NCBI GenBank assembly: GCA_937862815.1
Contig: CALMED010000016.1
Span: 1-64,000, forward strand
Direction of reading: 5' to 3'
Length of the DNA stretch: 64,000 nucleotides
Source of the DNA: an uncultured Chitinophagaceae bacterium
GTDB lineage: Bacteria; Bacteroidota; Bacteroidia; Chitinophagales; Chitinophagaceae
In this document: positions 43,123 through 52,300 of the stretch, piece after piece
How the letters are laid out: each line of letters starts with the position of its first letter
Numbering within the stretch: the stretch's first letter is position 1
The notes under the pieces: generated by a model
The model's database searches: none
The model's input: only the letters and a program-made list of their open reading frames with translations
Told to the model about the DNA's origin: nothing
Translations under genes and position numbers: made by a program

Positions 43123-45627
43123 ATGAAGGTTGATCTGAAAAAACTGGTGCCGCACCTCGTGGCCATCGTGGTTTTCCTGTTGGTGGCCCTGCTGTACTGT
43201 TTGCCCGCCACAGAGGGGAAAGTGCTGAATGCCCACGATAACCAGGGCTGGAAAGGCATGGCCCAGCAATCCATTGAGGTAAAGGAGAAAACCGGCCATG
43301 TACCCCTTTGGACCAACAGCCTTTTCAGTGGCATGCCGGGCTACCAGGTGGCCATGGAAAACAGTCACCCGGTTTCGTTTCACTATGTACGCGACATCCT
43401 CTCCCTCGGCCTGCCCAAACCCGCCAACTTTTTCTTTCTCGCCTCCCTCTGCTTTTACCTGCTGTTACTGGCGCTGGGTGTGAACCCGTGGGTATCGATC
43501 CTCGGTGCGCTTTCCTATGCCTACTCCACGTACAATCCCATCATCATCGGCGCCGGGCATGATACCAAGATGCTGGCCATGGCACTGGCTCCGCTCACCG
43601 TAGCCGGCCTGCTCCTGCTGTTCCGCAAAAACTACCCGTTGGGTTGTGCCGCTCTCGTGACCGGCTTTACGTTGCAGCTCAGCACCAGTCACATCCAGAT
43701 CGTTTATTATACCGTCCTCATCCTCGCCGCCCTCACCATCGGTTACCTGGTGCAGGCTGTGCGGCAGAAGGAAATTGCCTCCACCATCAAGGCCCTGGCA
43801 CTGGCGCTGGCCATGGGGTTGCTGGCTCTTGGCAGCAACGCGGTGATTACACTTATGAACTGGGATTATTCGCAGCTCAGCATGCGGGGCGGTGCCAGCG
43901 AACTCAAAGAAGCCAGTGATAAAAACACCACTTCCGGCGGACTGGATAAAGATTACGCATTTAAGTACAGTGTTGGGCTGGCCGAAACGTTTACCCTCCT
44001 GGTACCCGGTTTATACGGAGGCAGTAACGGTGGTGATGAATACAAAAACTCCCGTTTTGCCGATAAGCTGATGGAAGTGGGATATCCCGAAGACCAGGCG
44101 CTGCAAACCGCCAACGGACTCTCTTACTGGGGACAGCAGCAGCCCACTTCCGGCCCGGTTTATTTTGGTGCTGTAGTGATGCTGCTGGCCATCCTGGGCC
44201 TGTTCCTGGAAAAAGGCTGGCTCCGGTGGGGCCTGCTGGGTGCCGGCCTCTTTGGTATCCTGCTGGCCTGGGGCAAGAACCTGGAAGCCGTGAATTACTT
44301 CCTGTTTGACTACATGCCGCTTTATAAAAAATTCCGGGCACCTTCGATGGGGCTGGTGATGACACAACTCAGCTTTGTGCTGCTGGCCGCACTGGGTGCA
44401 CAGCGCCTGCTCTTTGGCAGGGAAGAGGCGGCCGCTCTGCAGACCGCGTTAAAACGCACCGCCATCACCGCCGGTATCCTGGTAGGCCTCCTCGCCGTCC
44501 TCTACATCAGCTTCGACTATACCTCCCCCAATGACAAGGGTATCCGTGACAACATGAGCTCCGCCATGCTGCAGCAGATGAGCCGGGGCCAACAACCCAC
44601 CGCCGCCATGCAGCAGGAAGCCGATTCGTTTGGCAAAGGATTCACCTCCGCCCTGCAGGAAGACCGCAAGGCACTCTTTGGCGGTGACCTGGTTCGCACC
44701 CTCCTGTTGCTGGCCCTCACGGGTGCGGTGATCTGGGCTGCCTGGAAACAGAAACTCAGTCCGGTGATAGCAGCCGTTTTATTCATTGTACTCGCCTCCT
44801 TCGACCTGCTGGGAGTGGGCAAACGGTACCTGAACGAAAACAACTACATCGAAGCAGGTGAGTTTGACAACACCTTCGCACTGAGCGCTGCCGACGCAGA
44901 GATCAAAAAAGACACCGGCTATTACCGCGTGTTCAACCAGACCCGCGACCCCTTTAACGAATCCATGACCTCCTACCACCACAACTCCGTGGGAGGATAT
45001 CACCCGGCCAAGCTGCAGATCTACCAGGACCTGATTGAAAACCAGATCAGCCGCAACAACCGGCAGGTGCTGAACATGCTCAATACCAAATACTACATCT
45101 TACCCAACCCGCAAACCGGTGCACCTGTGGCCCAGCTCAACCCCGAAGCCTTTGGCCCCTGCTGGCTGGTACAGGGCATCCGCTATGTAGCCGATGCGAA
45201 GGAAGAGATGAGCGCCCTCGACAATACCAACCTGCGGGATACCGCGGTGGTACAGCAACGCTTTGCCCAACAGGTGGGCGATGCGCCGGTGGCCGACAGC
45301 ACGGCCTTCGTACGGCTGATTGCCAACAAAAACGACCAGGTCCTCTACGAATCCAACGCTGCCAGCAACCAGTTTGCCGTGTTCAGCGAAGTGTTTTACG
45401 ACCGCGGCTGGAAAGCCTTTGTGGACGGCCGGGAAACGCCCATCGTAAAAACCAACTATGCCCTGCGGGGACTCGCGTTGCCGGCCGGCGCCCACCAGAT
45501 CGAATTCCGGTTTGAACCCGCGATGTACAAGCTGGGCAACACCCTCGTGCTGGTATGCAGCCTGCTCACCTACCTGGTGGTACTGGGCGGCCTGTTCCTG
45601 CACCTGCGGGCGGTACAAAAAGCGTGA
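43123..45627 (+). CDS. YfhO-family membrane protein (GT-C-like)
   Basis: The protein has 834 residues with about a dozen membrane helices and a periplasmic C-terminal domain before the last helix. DNQGWKGMAQQSIEVKEKTGHVPLWTNSLFSGMPGYQ at the N-terminus holds the acidic loop expected of GT-C enzymes. YRVFNQTRDPFNESMTSYHHNSVGGYHPAKLQIYQDLI and VFSEVFYDRGWKAFVDG are characteristic of YfhO proteins in Bacteroidota. Bacillus YfhO is linked to glycosylation of lipoteichoic acid. Here it begins a cluster with glycosyltransferases, so lipid-linked sugar transfer on the outer face of the membrane is likely. Confidence 0.9.
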   Translation: MKVDLKKLVPHLVAIVVFLLVALLYCLPATEGKVLNAHDNQGWKGMAQQSIEVKEKTGHVPLWTNSLFSGMPGYQVAMENSHPVSFHYVRDILSLGLPKPANFFFLASLCFYLLLLALGVNPWVSILGALSYAYSTYNPIIIGAGHDTKMLAMALAPLTVAGLLLLFRKNYPLGCAALVTGFTLQLSTSHIQIVYYTVLILAALTIGYLVQAVRQKEIASTIKALALALAMGLLALGSNAVITLMNWDYSQLSMRGGASELKEASDKNTTSGGLDKDYAFKYSVGLAETFTLLVPGLYGGSNGGDEYKNSRFADKLMEVGYPEDQALQTANGLSYWGQQQPTSGPVYFGAVVMLLAILGLFLEKGWLRWGLLGAGLFGILLAWGKNLEAVNYFLFDYMPLYKKFRAPSMGLVMTQLSFVLLAALGAQRLLFGREEAAALQTALKRTAITAGILVGLLAVLYISFDYTSPNDKGIRDNMSSAMLQQMSRGQQPTAAMQQEADSFGKGFTSALQEDRKALFGGDLVRTLLLLALTGAVIWAAWKQKLSPVIAAVLFIVLASFDLLGVGKRYLNENNYIEAGEFDNTFALSAADAEIKKDTGYYRVFNQTRDPFNESMTSYHHNSVGGYHPAKLQIYQDLIENQISRNNRQVLNMLNTKYYILPNPQTGAPVAQLNPEAFGPCWLVQGIRYVADAKEEMSALDNTNLRDTAVVQQRFAQQVGDAPVADSTAFVRLIANKNDQVLYESNAASNQFAVFSEVFYDRGWKAFVDGRETPIVKTNYALRGLALPAGAHQIEFRFEPAMYKLGNTLVLVCSLLTYLVVLGGLFLHLRAVQKA

Positions 45628-45629
45628 AC

Positions 45630-46733
45630 ATGAAACGGGTGCTGTCCATCGTTCCCTACCCCTACCTGCCGTATTTTTCGGGTGGACAGAAACTGATTGC
45701 CCTGTTCAACGAATACCTGGGAACCCATTGCACCCTGCTGGTGGCCGGGACCGTGAACAACGATGCATCGCTGGCGAAACACTACCGCTTTTTCCCGGTA
45801 TTACGGGCGGGCAAGCTGCGGTTCTTCGATCTGGCCGCCTACCGGCAACTGCGGGCCATCGTTCAGCAGCAGCAAGTGGACACCGTTATCATTGAACACC
45901 CCTACCTCGGCTGGATGGGACGCCTCCTGCAACGGCAGTGCGGCGTGCAGCTGGTGGTGCACACCCATAACGTGGAATACCTGCGCTTCCGCAGCATCGG
46001 TAAAGCCTGGTGGCCCCTGCTGAAGCTGTACGAAGGGTGGACCCTGCGGCTGGCCGACCGGGTGCTGTGTATTTCGGAAGAAGACCGCCGGCACATGATT
46101 GACGTATTGGGTGTACGGGAAGAACAATGCCTGCTGGTTCCCTACGGCATCCGGCAGGAAGCACCGCCCACCGGCAAGGCGGCTGCCAAAGAACAGCTGT
46201 GCCTGCAGTACGGCCTGGATGCCGAAGCCACCCTGCTCTTCTTCAACGGATTACTGGATTACAAACCCAATACCGATGCGCTGGATGTGATTCTCCACCA
46301 GATCCATCCCCTGCTGAAACAGGCCGGGCTGCGCTGCCAGGTGCTCATCGCCGGCAAGCGGTTGCCCGCCCGTTACAGCGAATTGAAGTCCTATGCCGCA
46401 GGAGGAATCGTGTACGCCGGATTTGTGGAAGACATTGACGCATGCACCAAAGGAGCCGACATCCTGCTGAACCCGGTACTGAGCGGCGGCGGGGTAAAGA
46501 CCAAGATGATAGAAGCCCTGGGGCTCAATACAACGGTGGTAGCTTGCAGTAGTGCAGCGGCCGGGGTGGATCCGGTCTTGTGTGGTAATAAGCTGAAAGT
46601 AGTTACCGATGGCGACTGGCAGGCCTTTGCCGCTGCGGTGGTGGAAGCTGCGCAGGAAAAAAGTGATCTACCCACCGCCTTCTACGACGTTCACGCCTGG
46701 CAACAGATTGCACGGCGGGTCTCAGTCCTTTAA
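45630..46733 (+). CDS. Family 4 glycosyltransferase
   Basis: The protein has 367 residues: KRVLSIVPYPYLPYFSGGQKLIALFNEYL at the start, DTVIIEHPYLGWMGRLL, VVHTHNVEYLRFRSIGKAWW, and LLNPVLSGGGVKTKMIEALGLNT, a variant of the GT4 active-site motif in which the first Glu is Gly, as in one GT4 subgroup. It begins 2 bases after the YfhO gene. The last 12 bases overlap the convergent glycosyltransferase gene. Confidence 0.9.
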   Translation: MKRVLSIVPYPYLPYFSGGQKLIALFNEYLGTHCTLLVAGTVNNDASLAKHYRFFPVLRAGKLRFFDLAAYRQLRAIVQQQQVDTVIIEHPYLGWMGRLLQRQCGVQLVVHTHNVEYLRFRSIGKAWWPLLKLYEGWTLRLADRVLCISEEDRRHMIDVLGVREEQCLLVPYGIRQEAPPTGKAAAKEQLCLQYGLDAEATLLFFNGLLDYKPNTDALDVILHQIHPLLKQAGLRCQVLIAGKRLPARYSELKSYAAGGIVYAGFVEDIDACTKGADILLNPVLSGGGVKTKMIEALGLNTTVVACSSAAAGVDPVLCGNKLKVVTDGDWQAFAAAVVEAAQEKSDLPTAFYDVHAWQQIARRVSVL

Positions 46734-47849
46734 CGTGTTGCGGATGCTCTCCCAGAGCAGGGTGGCCGTACGGTCCCAGCTGAAAACCGTCCTCCGGATT
46801 CTTCCTTTTTCAATCAACTGCTGCCGGAAAGCGGAATTGCTTTCCACCTGTTGCATAGCGGCTGCAATAGCTGCGTGATCACGCGGATCCACATAACAGG
46901 CCGCGTCGCCGGCCACTTCGGGCAATGAGGTAACCCGGGATGCAATGACCGGCACATCGCATTGCATGGCTTCGATGAGCGGGATGCCAAAGCCTTCGAA
47001 AAAAGGCACAAAAAGCAGGGCCGTTGCCGATGCCAGCACCCGGTTGAGTTCTTCGTTGGGCAACCGACCGGTGAAGTGAATGGCAGGCCCGGCAGGCAAT
47101 TCCCGCTGCAGGGAAAAAAGTTCAGCCGTCTTGTACAGGCTGCCCCCGGCAATCAGCAGTTCCGTGTCGCTGCCGGTTTGCTGCCGGTAGCGGTCGAAGG
47201 CCTGCATCAGCCCGGCGATGTTTTTACGGGGACTGAGCGTACCCACAAAAAGAAAATAGGGTTTCCCCCCGGTGTATTGCTGCCGTACAACTGCCTGCTC
47301 CTCTTCCGGGACTGGATGGTAAAACGTGTTGATGCCGTTGTACACTACATCCAGCTGATCCGGGGCGATGCCGTAATGGGTGGCGATGTCGCGGCTACTG
47401 AACTCCGATACCGTAGCAATGCGTGCCGCCTTCCGGGCAAAGCGGGGAAAGAAATGATTGTAATAATGGCGGTTGGAAAATTTGAGATCGGCCGGGTTGT
47501 GCAGGAAGTTGATGTCGTGAATCACGGCCAGCTGTTTCCCCTTCCATCCGAGGCAAAGGATGCCGTCGGGCGAAAGAAACAAGTCGGGTTGCACCCGGTG
47601 CAGGTAGCGGCGCACACTTACTTCAAACCACATGAGGTTGAGTACCGCGTGTCGGGCCGGCGGAAACAGTTGCACGGGCACCACGTTGGATGCAAAGACA
47701 AACGACGGATCAAAAGCATGGTCGAACAGGAAGTGAAACTCCACCTCCGGATGCCCCCGTACGATGCGCTGCAGGGTGTTGTACGTGAACCACCCGATGC
47801 CATCCATCTTATCCTTGCGGAGAACGCGTGTATTGACAACTATTTTCAA
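46722..47849 (-). CDS. Family 4 glycosyltransferase (mannosyltransferase-like)
   Basis: The protein has 375 residues. DKMDGIGWFTYNTLQRIVRGHPEV at the N-terminus, LAVIHDINFLHNP, FLFVGTLSPRKNIAGLMQAFDRY, and EX7E in FFEGFGIPLIEAM, then LPEVAGDAACYVDP. Typical of the GT4 subgroup annotated as mannosyltransferases. Transcribed alone, towards the preceding gene. Confidence 0.9.
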   Translation of the reverse strand: MKIVVNTRVLRKDKMDGIGWFTYNTLQRIVRGHPEVEFHFLFDHAFDPSFVFASNVVPVQLFPPARHAVLNLMWFEVSVRRYLHRVQPDLFLSPDGILCLGWKGKQLAVIHDINFLHNPADLKFSNRHYYNHFFPRFARKAARIATVSEFSSRDIATHYGIAPDQLDVVYNGINTFYHPVPEEEQAVVRQQYTGGKPYFLFVGTLSPRKNIAGLMQAFDRYRQQTGSDTELLIAGGSLYKTAELFSLQRELPAGPAIHFTGRLPNEELNRVLASATALLFVPFFEGFGIPLIEAMQCDVPVIASRVTSLPEVAGDAACYVDPRDHAAIAAAMQQVESNSAFRQQLIEKGRIRRTVFSWDRTATLLWESIRNTLKD

Positions 47850-47889
47850 TCCGTAATCAATTTAAAGCAGCCAGCTCATTGCCAGATTC

Positions 47890-47897
47890 TATATTTG
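47890..47897 (+). promoter_or_regulatory. -7 promoter box before the first FkbM gene (TATATTTG)
   Basis: Exact TAnnTTTG match, 19 bases before the ATG at 47917. Confidence 0.45.
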
Positions 47898-47916
47898 TTC
47901 TGCAAAGAACGGGATT

Positions 47917-48747
47917 ATGAAGAAAATCGTACGGATCGCCGGCCTGATTCAGCTGATCCGGCAAAAAAAGCAATACAGCCGGTCCATCCGCCGGCAGCTG
48001 ATCCGCACGTTGCTGTGGCTGGAATACGGCGCTTACCGGTACCCACTTCTATCCGATCCCGTTACCGTACGTATCCTGCACTACCGGGTGACCGCTTTTG
48101 GTTACGCCAACCTTTGCCTCCTCTTCCGCGAAATCTTTGTGAACGAAGACTACCGGCACTTCCACAGTTCGCAACCCAGGCCGGTCATTGCCGACTGCGG
48201 GGCCAACATCGGGATGGCCACGCTGTACCTCAAATGGAAGTTCCCCCATGCCGTGATCCACGCCTTTGAACCCGACCCCGCCGCTTTTGCCCTGCTGGAA
48301 CAGAACGTGCGGCAAAATGGTCTGCAGGACGTACACCTGCACCATGCGGCCGTGATGGACAAAGCCGGCAGTCTCACATTTTATGTGTCGAAAGAAACCA
48401 AGGCCTCGCTGATGATGAGTACACAACGGGGACGTATGAACGAAGAAGCGCTCACCGTGGACGGTGTGGATTTTCCCGCTTTTCTCCGGGAAACAAGCCC
48501 CGCACTCCTGAAGATGGACATCGAAGGCGCCGAGACCGGCGTCTTCACCGCTATGGCAGCCACTGGCACATTCGCCAGCCTGCAACAAATCATCCTCGAA
48601 TACCATCACGGTATTGAAGGAAACTGCACCGGACTGGCCGGTTTTCTGCAATTGCTGGAAAACGAAGGATTCTGGTACAACCTGCACACACACCTGGAAA
48701 CGGAGGGATCCTTCCAGGACATCCTGGTCGTGGCCCAACGTTTCTGA
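47917..48747 (+). CDS. FkbM-family methyltransferase 1
   Basis: The protein has 276 residues. SAM-binding motif ADCGANIGMATLYL, FEPDPAAFALLEQNV, and the FkbM hallmark LKMDIEGAETGVF. Family members O-methylate hydroxyls on sugars or polyketides; sugar methylation is likely here between glycosyltransferase genes. It has its own promoter box and ends one base before the stop of the convergent gene. A related methyltransferase lies at 49659. Confidence 0.9.
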   Translation: MKKIVRIAGLIQLIRQKKQYSRSIRRQLIRTLLWLEYGAYRYPLLSDPVTVRILHYRVTAFGYANLCLLFREIFVNEDYRHFHSSQPRPVIADCGANIGMATLYLKWKFPHAVIHAFEPDPAAFALLEQNVRQNGLQDVHLHHAAVMDKAGSLTFYVSKETKASLMMSTQRGRMNEEALTVDGVDFPAFLRETSPALLKMDIEGAETGVFTAMAATGTFASLQQIILEYHHGIEGNCTGLAGFLQLLENEGFWYNLHTHLETEGSFQDILVVAQRF

Positions 48748-48748
48748 A

Positions 48749-49594
48749 TCAGGAAGCACGCTCTTCTACCTCCCGGCTGAGCGCCAGCCAGTCAATGCCC
48801 GGGCTCACCAGACCTTTTTCCAGGTGGGTGCCCAGCGCCGGGTCGGGGATCCACAAGCTATAGCGCCTGCCGGTGAAAAAATACCGGAACGTGTACTTCA
48901 CGGCCATCTTCAGGATGCCGAAGCTTTCCTGGTGCTGCAGCATAAAACGCAGGTAAGCGAGCGGATTGCGGATATGCGTCTTCGTGAGCACCAGCCAGAG
49001 CGCACAATCATTGTTGCCGCGGCTGTAGGAAAGAAAAATATCCTTTGTGGCAATCAGCTTTTCACGACTGGCGAGGAAAGTGAGGCAGGTGGAACTATCG
49101 GTGAACCAACGATGCCCGCAGGCGCTCTTCCGGCGCCGTGGGTGCCGGTGAATAGGGTGCGACAGCGTGTCGGCATGCAGGTAGCAACTCACAAAATCCA
49201 CATCAGTTTCTTGCCGCAACAATTGCACCATCAGGGCCAGGGCGCCGGGCCGGTACAGGTAATCGTCTTCAGCGAAGTAGACCAGCGGCGCATCTTCCTG
49301 CGTGGTGAGCAACTCCACCTGCTTGCGGAAGGTGGCCAGGTTACCCATAGCAGGTGTTTCGAGAATGGTGGTGCATGGTCCGGGCAGCAGGCTTTCGATC
49401 AGTTCGCGGTAAGCTGGCGGGCAACCATCCAGTATAAAATAATAACGGATGCGCAGTTCCCCCGTTGCCTGCATAAACGACAGCAGGCAGGTGCGCACCA
49501 ACTGCCATTTGTCCTGCGGGTAGATCAACGGCACTTTGGAAACACCGGGATAAATCCGCCAGGCAACGGCCACATCGTAGGAGTACTGCATCAT
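48749..49594 (-). CDS. Glycosyltransferase (GT2-like, DxD-containing)
   Basis: The protein has 281 residues. It lacks the usual VSVIIPTYN opening. It has FILDGCPPAYRELIESLLP and then VYFAEDDYLYRPGALALM with the EDD metal site, and a C-domain SYSRGNNDCALWLVLTK, all consistent with a GT-A enzyme. I rate glycosyltransferase as likely but the subfamily as uncertain. The stop lies one base from the stop of FkbM 1 (tail-to-tail). Confidence 0.78.
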   Translation of the reverse strand: MMQYSYDVAVAWRIYPGVSKVPLIYPQDKWQLVRTCLLSFMQATGELRIRYYFILDGCPPAYRELIESLLPGPCTTILETPAMGNLATFRKQVELLTTQEDAPLVYFAEDDYLYRPGALALMVQLLRQETDVDFVSCYLHADTLSHPIHRHPRRRKSACGHRWFTDSSTCLTFLASREKLIATKDIFLSYSRGNNDCALWLVLTKTHIRNPLAYLRFMLQHQESFGILKMAVKYTFRYFFTGRRYSLWIPDPALGTHLEKGLVSPGIDWLALSREVEERAS

Positions 49595-49658
49595 GGGGGT
49601 GTAAGTTATTTACTATCTTCGAAACTTTCCGATCTGCCAACTCAACCGATCCAACCGC

Positions 49659-50429
49659 ATGCTTCGAAAACTGGGCTACAGCATCATCCAACTGATCCTG
49701 CTCATCCGGAATTATGGTTTCTCCACCGCTTTTTCCCTGTGGGCACAGTTATTTTTTTACCCGGGATCAACGGCACGGGTCCGCTCCCGCCTTTTCCGCA
49801 ACCCGGTGCGCCTGCGCAAAACCGATTCCGATATCGAGATATTCAACCAGGTTTTTGCAGAAAGACAGTACCAGTGGCCCGGCATAATGGAACTGCAACC
49901 CCGCGTGATTGTTGATGCCGGTGCCAACATCGGCCTCGCCGCCTTGTATTTTGCCCGGCTCTTCCCCGACGCCCGCATCTGCTGCGTTGAACCCGACGCC
50001 GGCAATCTCGCCCTGCTGCAGGAAAACACCCGCAACTATCCCACCATCAGTAACCTGCACGGAGCGGTATGGAATACCAGCGCCTATCTCGAAATCAACA
50101 ACCCGGAGGGCTTCAGTGCGGGCCGGAGCCTGCAGAACGCGGCCGGCAACACGTCCATCCAGGGCTATACCGTACCGGAAATTATGCAGCATTTCGGCGT
50201 GGAGCAGATAGATATTCTGAAGATGGACATTGAAGGCGCCGAAAAAGAAATTTTTGGCGAGGGCGATACCTCGTGGCTGAACAAGGTGCGCATCCTTGTG
50301 ATTGAACTGCACGACATGTACCGCGTCGGCACAGCCCGTGCCTTTTTCCGTGTGATGCAGCATAAATTCTCCCGCCTCTATGTACAAGGCGAAAACCTGG
50401 TTTGTTACCTGGAACCGGAGGCCTTCTGA
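49659..50429 (+). CDS. FkbM-family methyltransferase 2
   Basis: The protein has 256 residues. VDAGANIGLAALYFARLFPDARICCVEPD contains the SAM-binding loop, and DILKMDIEGAEKEIF the FkbM signature. It shares fold and motifs with the enzyme at 47917 but differs throughout, so it is not a recent duplicate. A near-match -7 box (TATCTTCG, 49614-49621) lies upstream. The last 25 bases overlap the convergent GT2 gene. Likely modifies a sugar hydroxyl on the same glycan. Confidence 0.9.
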   Translation: MLRKLGYSIIQLILLIRNYGFSTAFSLWAQLFFYPGSTARVRSRLFRNPVRLRKTDSDIEIFNQVFAERQYQWPGIMELQPRVIVDAGANIGLAALYFARLFPDARICCVEPDAGNLALLQENTRNYPTISNLHGAVWNTSAYLEINNPEGFSAGRSLQNAAGNTSIQGYTVPEIMQHFGVEQIDILKMDIEGAEKEIFGEGDTSWLNKVRILVIELHDMYRVGTARAFFRVMQHKFSRLYVQGENLVCYLEPEAF

Positions 50430-51373
50430 ATACGCCCTGCATACAGCAGGTAATGCAGGAACATACAGCACTTGGAAACTATCCCCAACCTGCGAAGCAG
50501 TCCTTGTCCCACCAGCCGCTGAAACCGCATCATCCCTAACAAAGGTTCCGGAATCATGCCGGCATCCGTCCACCGGCTCATTCCGTCTGCCGATGTCAGC
50601 CGCAGGTTCCGCAACAGCCGCCAGTAGTAATCATAAGCAAAAATATAGCGAAGCGAAGCCAGGCCGATCCGTTGCAGCAGGTACAGGTTTTCCGGCACTT
50701 CCACTTCCGGTTTACGAAAGGATTGGCGGGTTATCTGCTCCCTCCCCACCCCAATGGTGATCAGTGGAAGGGTGAGTGTCATAAAGCCAGGCCGTTGCCT
50801 GAGTGCCCGTATGTAAAATTCAACATCCACCACCCATTTGATCGTTTCATCAAACCAGTCGGCCCGGTTGTTGCGGATCAGCGTGGTACTGGGATGACCG
50901 ATGTAGTTGGTGCGCAGCAGGTACAGCGGGTTGCGGTGCAGCATCCGGCGATCGAAGGAAGTGGCTGCAAACACCCGGCGGTGTCCCGCTTCCACATCCA
51001 CCTCTTCAAACCCGCTGAAAATAAAATCATCTTTCGTAGTACGGGCGGCATCGGCAAAGACCCGGAGGCTGCCGGCATCGGTAAACCAGTCGTCGTCGTG
51101 CATGATCTTGATCCATTCCCCCGCTGCCAGGGCAATGCCCCGGTTCCAATTGGCCGGCGAGCCCAATGGCTGTGGATTGCGGAGGTACCGGAGGGGAAAA
51201 CGGCCTTCGTACTGCCGGGCCAGTTCCTGCAATTGTTCATCCGGACTGTCATCCGTGAGCACCACTTCAAAATCGCGAAACTGTTGCTCCGCAATGGAAT
51301 CGAGCAGCCGTTGCAGGTACAGCCGGTTTTTGTACGCGGGAATGCAGATGGAAATGAAGGGTCGTTGCGCCAT
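50405..51373 (-). CDS. Family 2 glycosyltransferase
   Basis: The protein has 322 residues. ISICIPAYKNRLYLQRLLDSI at the start, VVLTDDSPDEQ, and MHDDDWFTDAGSL with the metal-binding acidic cluster, then HPSTTLIRNN. I chose the ATG at 51373; an upstream start at 51391 would add six residues. It overlaps FkbM 2 tail-to-tail, and mqnA follows upstream on the same strand after 18 bases. Confidence 0.9.
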   Translation of the reverse strand: MAQRPFISICIPAYKNRLYLQRLLDSIAEQQFRDFEVVLTDDSPDEQLQELARQYEGRFPLRYLRNPQPLGSPANWNRGIALAAGEWIKIMHDDDWFTDAGSLRVFADAARTTKDDFIFSGFEEVDVEAGHRRVFAATSFDRRMLHRNPLYLLRTNYIGHPSTTLIRNNRADWFDETIKWVVDVEFYIRALRQRPGFMTLTLPLITIGVGREQITRQSFRKPEVEVPENLYLLQRIGLASLRYIFAYDYYWRLLRNLRLTSADGMSRWTDAGMIPEPLLGMMRFQRLVGQGLLRRLGIVSKCCMFLHYLLYAGRIQKASGSR

Positions 51374-51391
51374 CGGTCCGAAAGTAAACAA

Positions 51392-52135
51392 TTATCCGTT
51401 CCGCAGCAGTTGCAGGAACCGGGTCATGCCCTCCTGCTTGGCCGCATCCAGTTCGTAGCTGAGATTGCGGGTGTAGTAGGTGAGCAGGTCGTAAGCGCTG
51501 TATGTCTGCGCCGCGGCGATGGCCGGGAGTTGCTGCAGACCGATAGCTTGTGCGGCATCAAAGCGTTCGGTCCACGCGGAAGAAAGCGGCCGCAGACTCA
51601 CCCACAGCGCAAAAACAAAAGGCAAGCCGGTGTGGGCCTTCCAGGCGCCAGACAGGTCGTACACATATTTCGACAGACGCCGTTGTTCCAGCGCCCGGTC
51701 GCCAATCACCACAGCGCCTGTGGTTCCCTGGATGCGGGTGCGGTACCCCTCGTCAGCTGCCGGCAGGAGCCGGGGCGAAACCCTCCAGAAATCCCGCAAC
51801 AGGATGCGGCAGAGCGCAACAGAAGTACGGCTCTGGTAATCGAGGTAAATCTCCGTCAGCTCTTCCACGGGAACTTCACTGAAGAGGCAAACGGATGCCA
51901 CATCGCCATCGGTGCCAATGCAGTAACGGCTTACGATGTGGTATTCCGGCAGGTCGGCCAGCACGGCTACGGGCAGCAGGGCCACATCCACCGTTCCGTC
52001 CTGCAGCAGTTCCGCCACTTTTGATGGATAAGCCGGAATTAAATCGTGCGCCTGTAAAAAGGCATCCGACTGCATCCCGAACAACAAGGGCCGGGTATTC
52101 AAATAGCTCACCACACCTACCTGTATCTTCTCCAA
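51392..52135 (-). CDS. mqnA: Chorismate dehydratase MqnA (futalosine menaquinone pathway)
   Basis: The protein has 247 residues from a TTG start. The family N-terminus is EKIQVGVVSYLNTRPLLFG, so the TTG at 52135 is chosen; another TTG at 52234 would add 33 residues unlike the family. Other motifs: PSKVAELLQDGTVDVALLPVAVL, SRTSVALCRILLRDFW, and GAVVIGDRAL. It converts chorismate to 3-enolpyruvylbenzoate, the first step of the alternative menaquinone route. A TTTCTTTG on the minus strand (52154-52161) may be its -7 box, back-to-back with the purB promoter. Confidence 0.92.
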   Translation of the reverse strand: MEKIQVGVVSYLNTRPLLFGMQSDAFLQAHDLIPAYPSKVAELLQDGTVDVALLPVAVLADLPEYHIVSRYCIGTDGDVASVCLFSEVPVEELTEIYLDYQSRTSVALCRILLRDFWRVSPRLLPAADEGYRTRIQGTTGAVVIGDRALEQRRLSKYVYDLSGAWKAHTGLPFVFALWVSLRPLSSAWTERFDAAQAIGLQQLPAIAAAQTYSAYDLLTYYTRNLSYELDAAKQEGMTRFLQLLRNG

Positions 52136-52141
52136 TTCGTT

Positions 52142-52149
52142 TACTTTTG
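52142..52149 (+). promoter_or_regulatory. -7 promoter box before purB (TACTTTTG)
   Basis: Exact TAnnTTTG match, 151 bases before the purB ATG, immediately next to the mqnA start on the other strand. Confidence 0.45.
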
Positions 52150-52300
52150 CGGGCAAAGAAACGATTTTCGGCGCATTGGGGACATGGGTTTGTGGCAGGC
52201 GGTAAGTGACAACGAAATGGTCACCAACCCGCAATCCGGGCTGTGCATTACAGATACTCTTCTGCGACGGTCTTTCTCACACCAAACAACCTTTCCCCGT

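Noticed and set aside
46962..49915. Plus-strand frames of over 430 residues (46962-48269 and 48614-49915)
   Set aside because: They run across the ends of two or more well-supported glycosyltransferase and FkbM genes in other frames or on the other strand and show no domain.
50672..52024. 450-residue plus-strand frame
   Set aside because: Antisense to the GT2 gene and mqnA, both with clear catalytic motifs.
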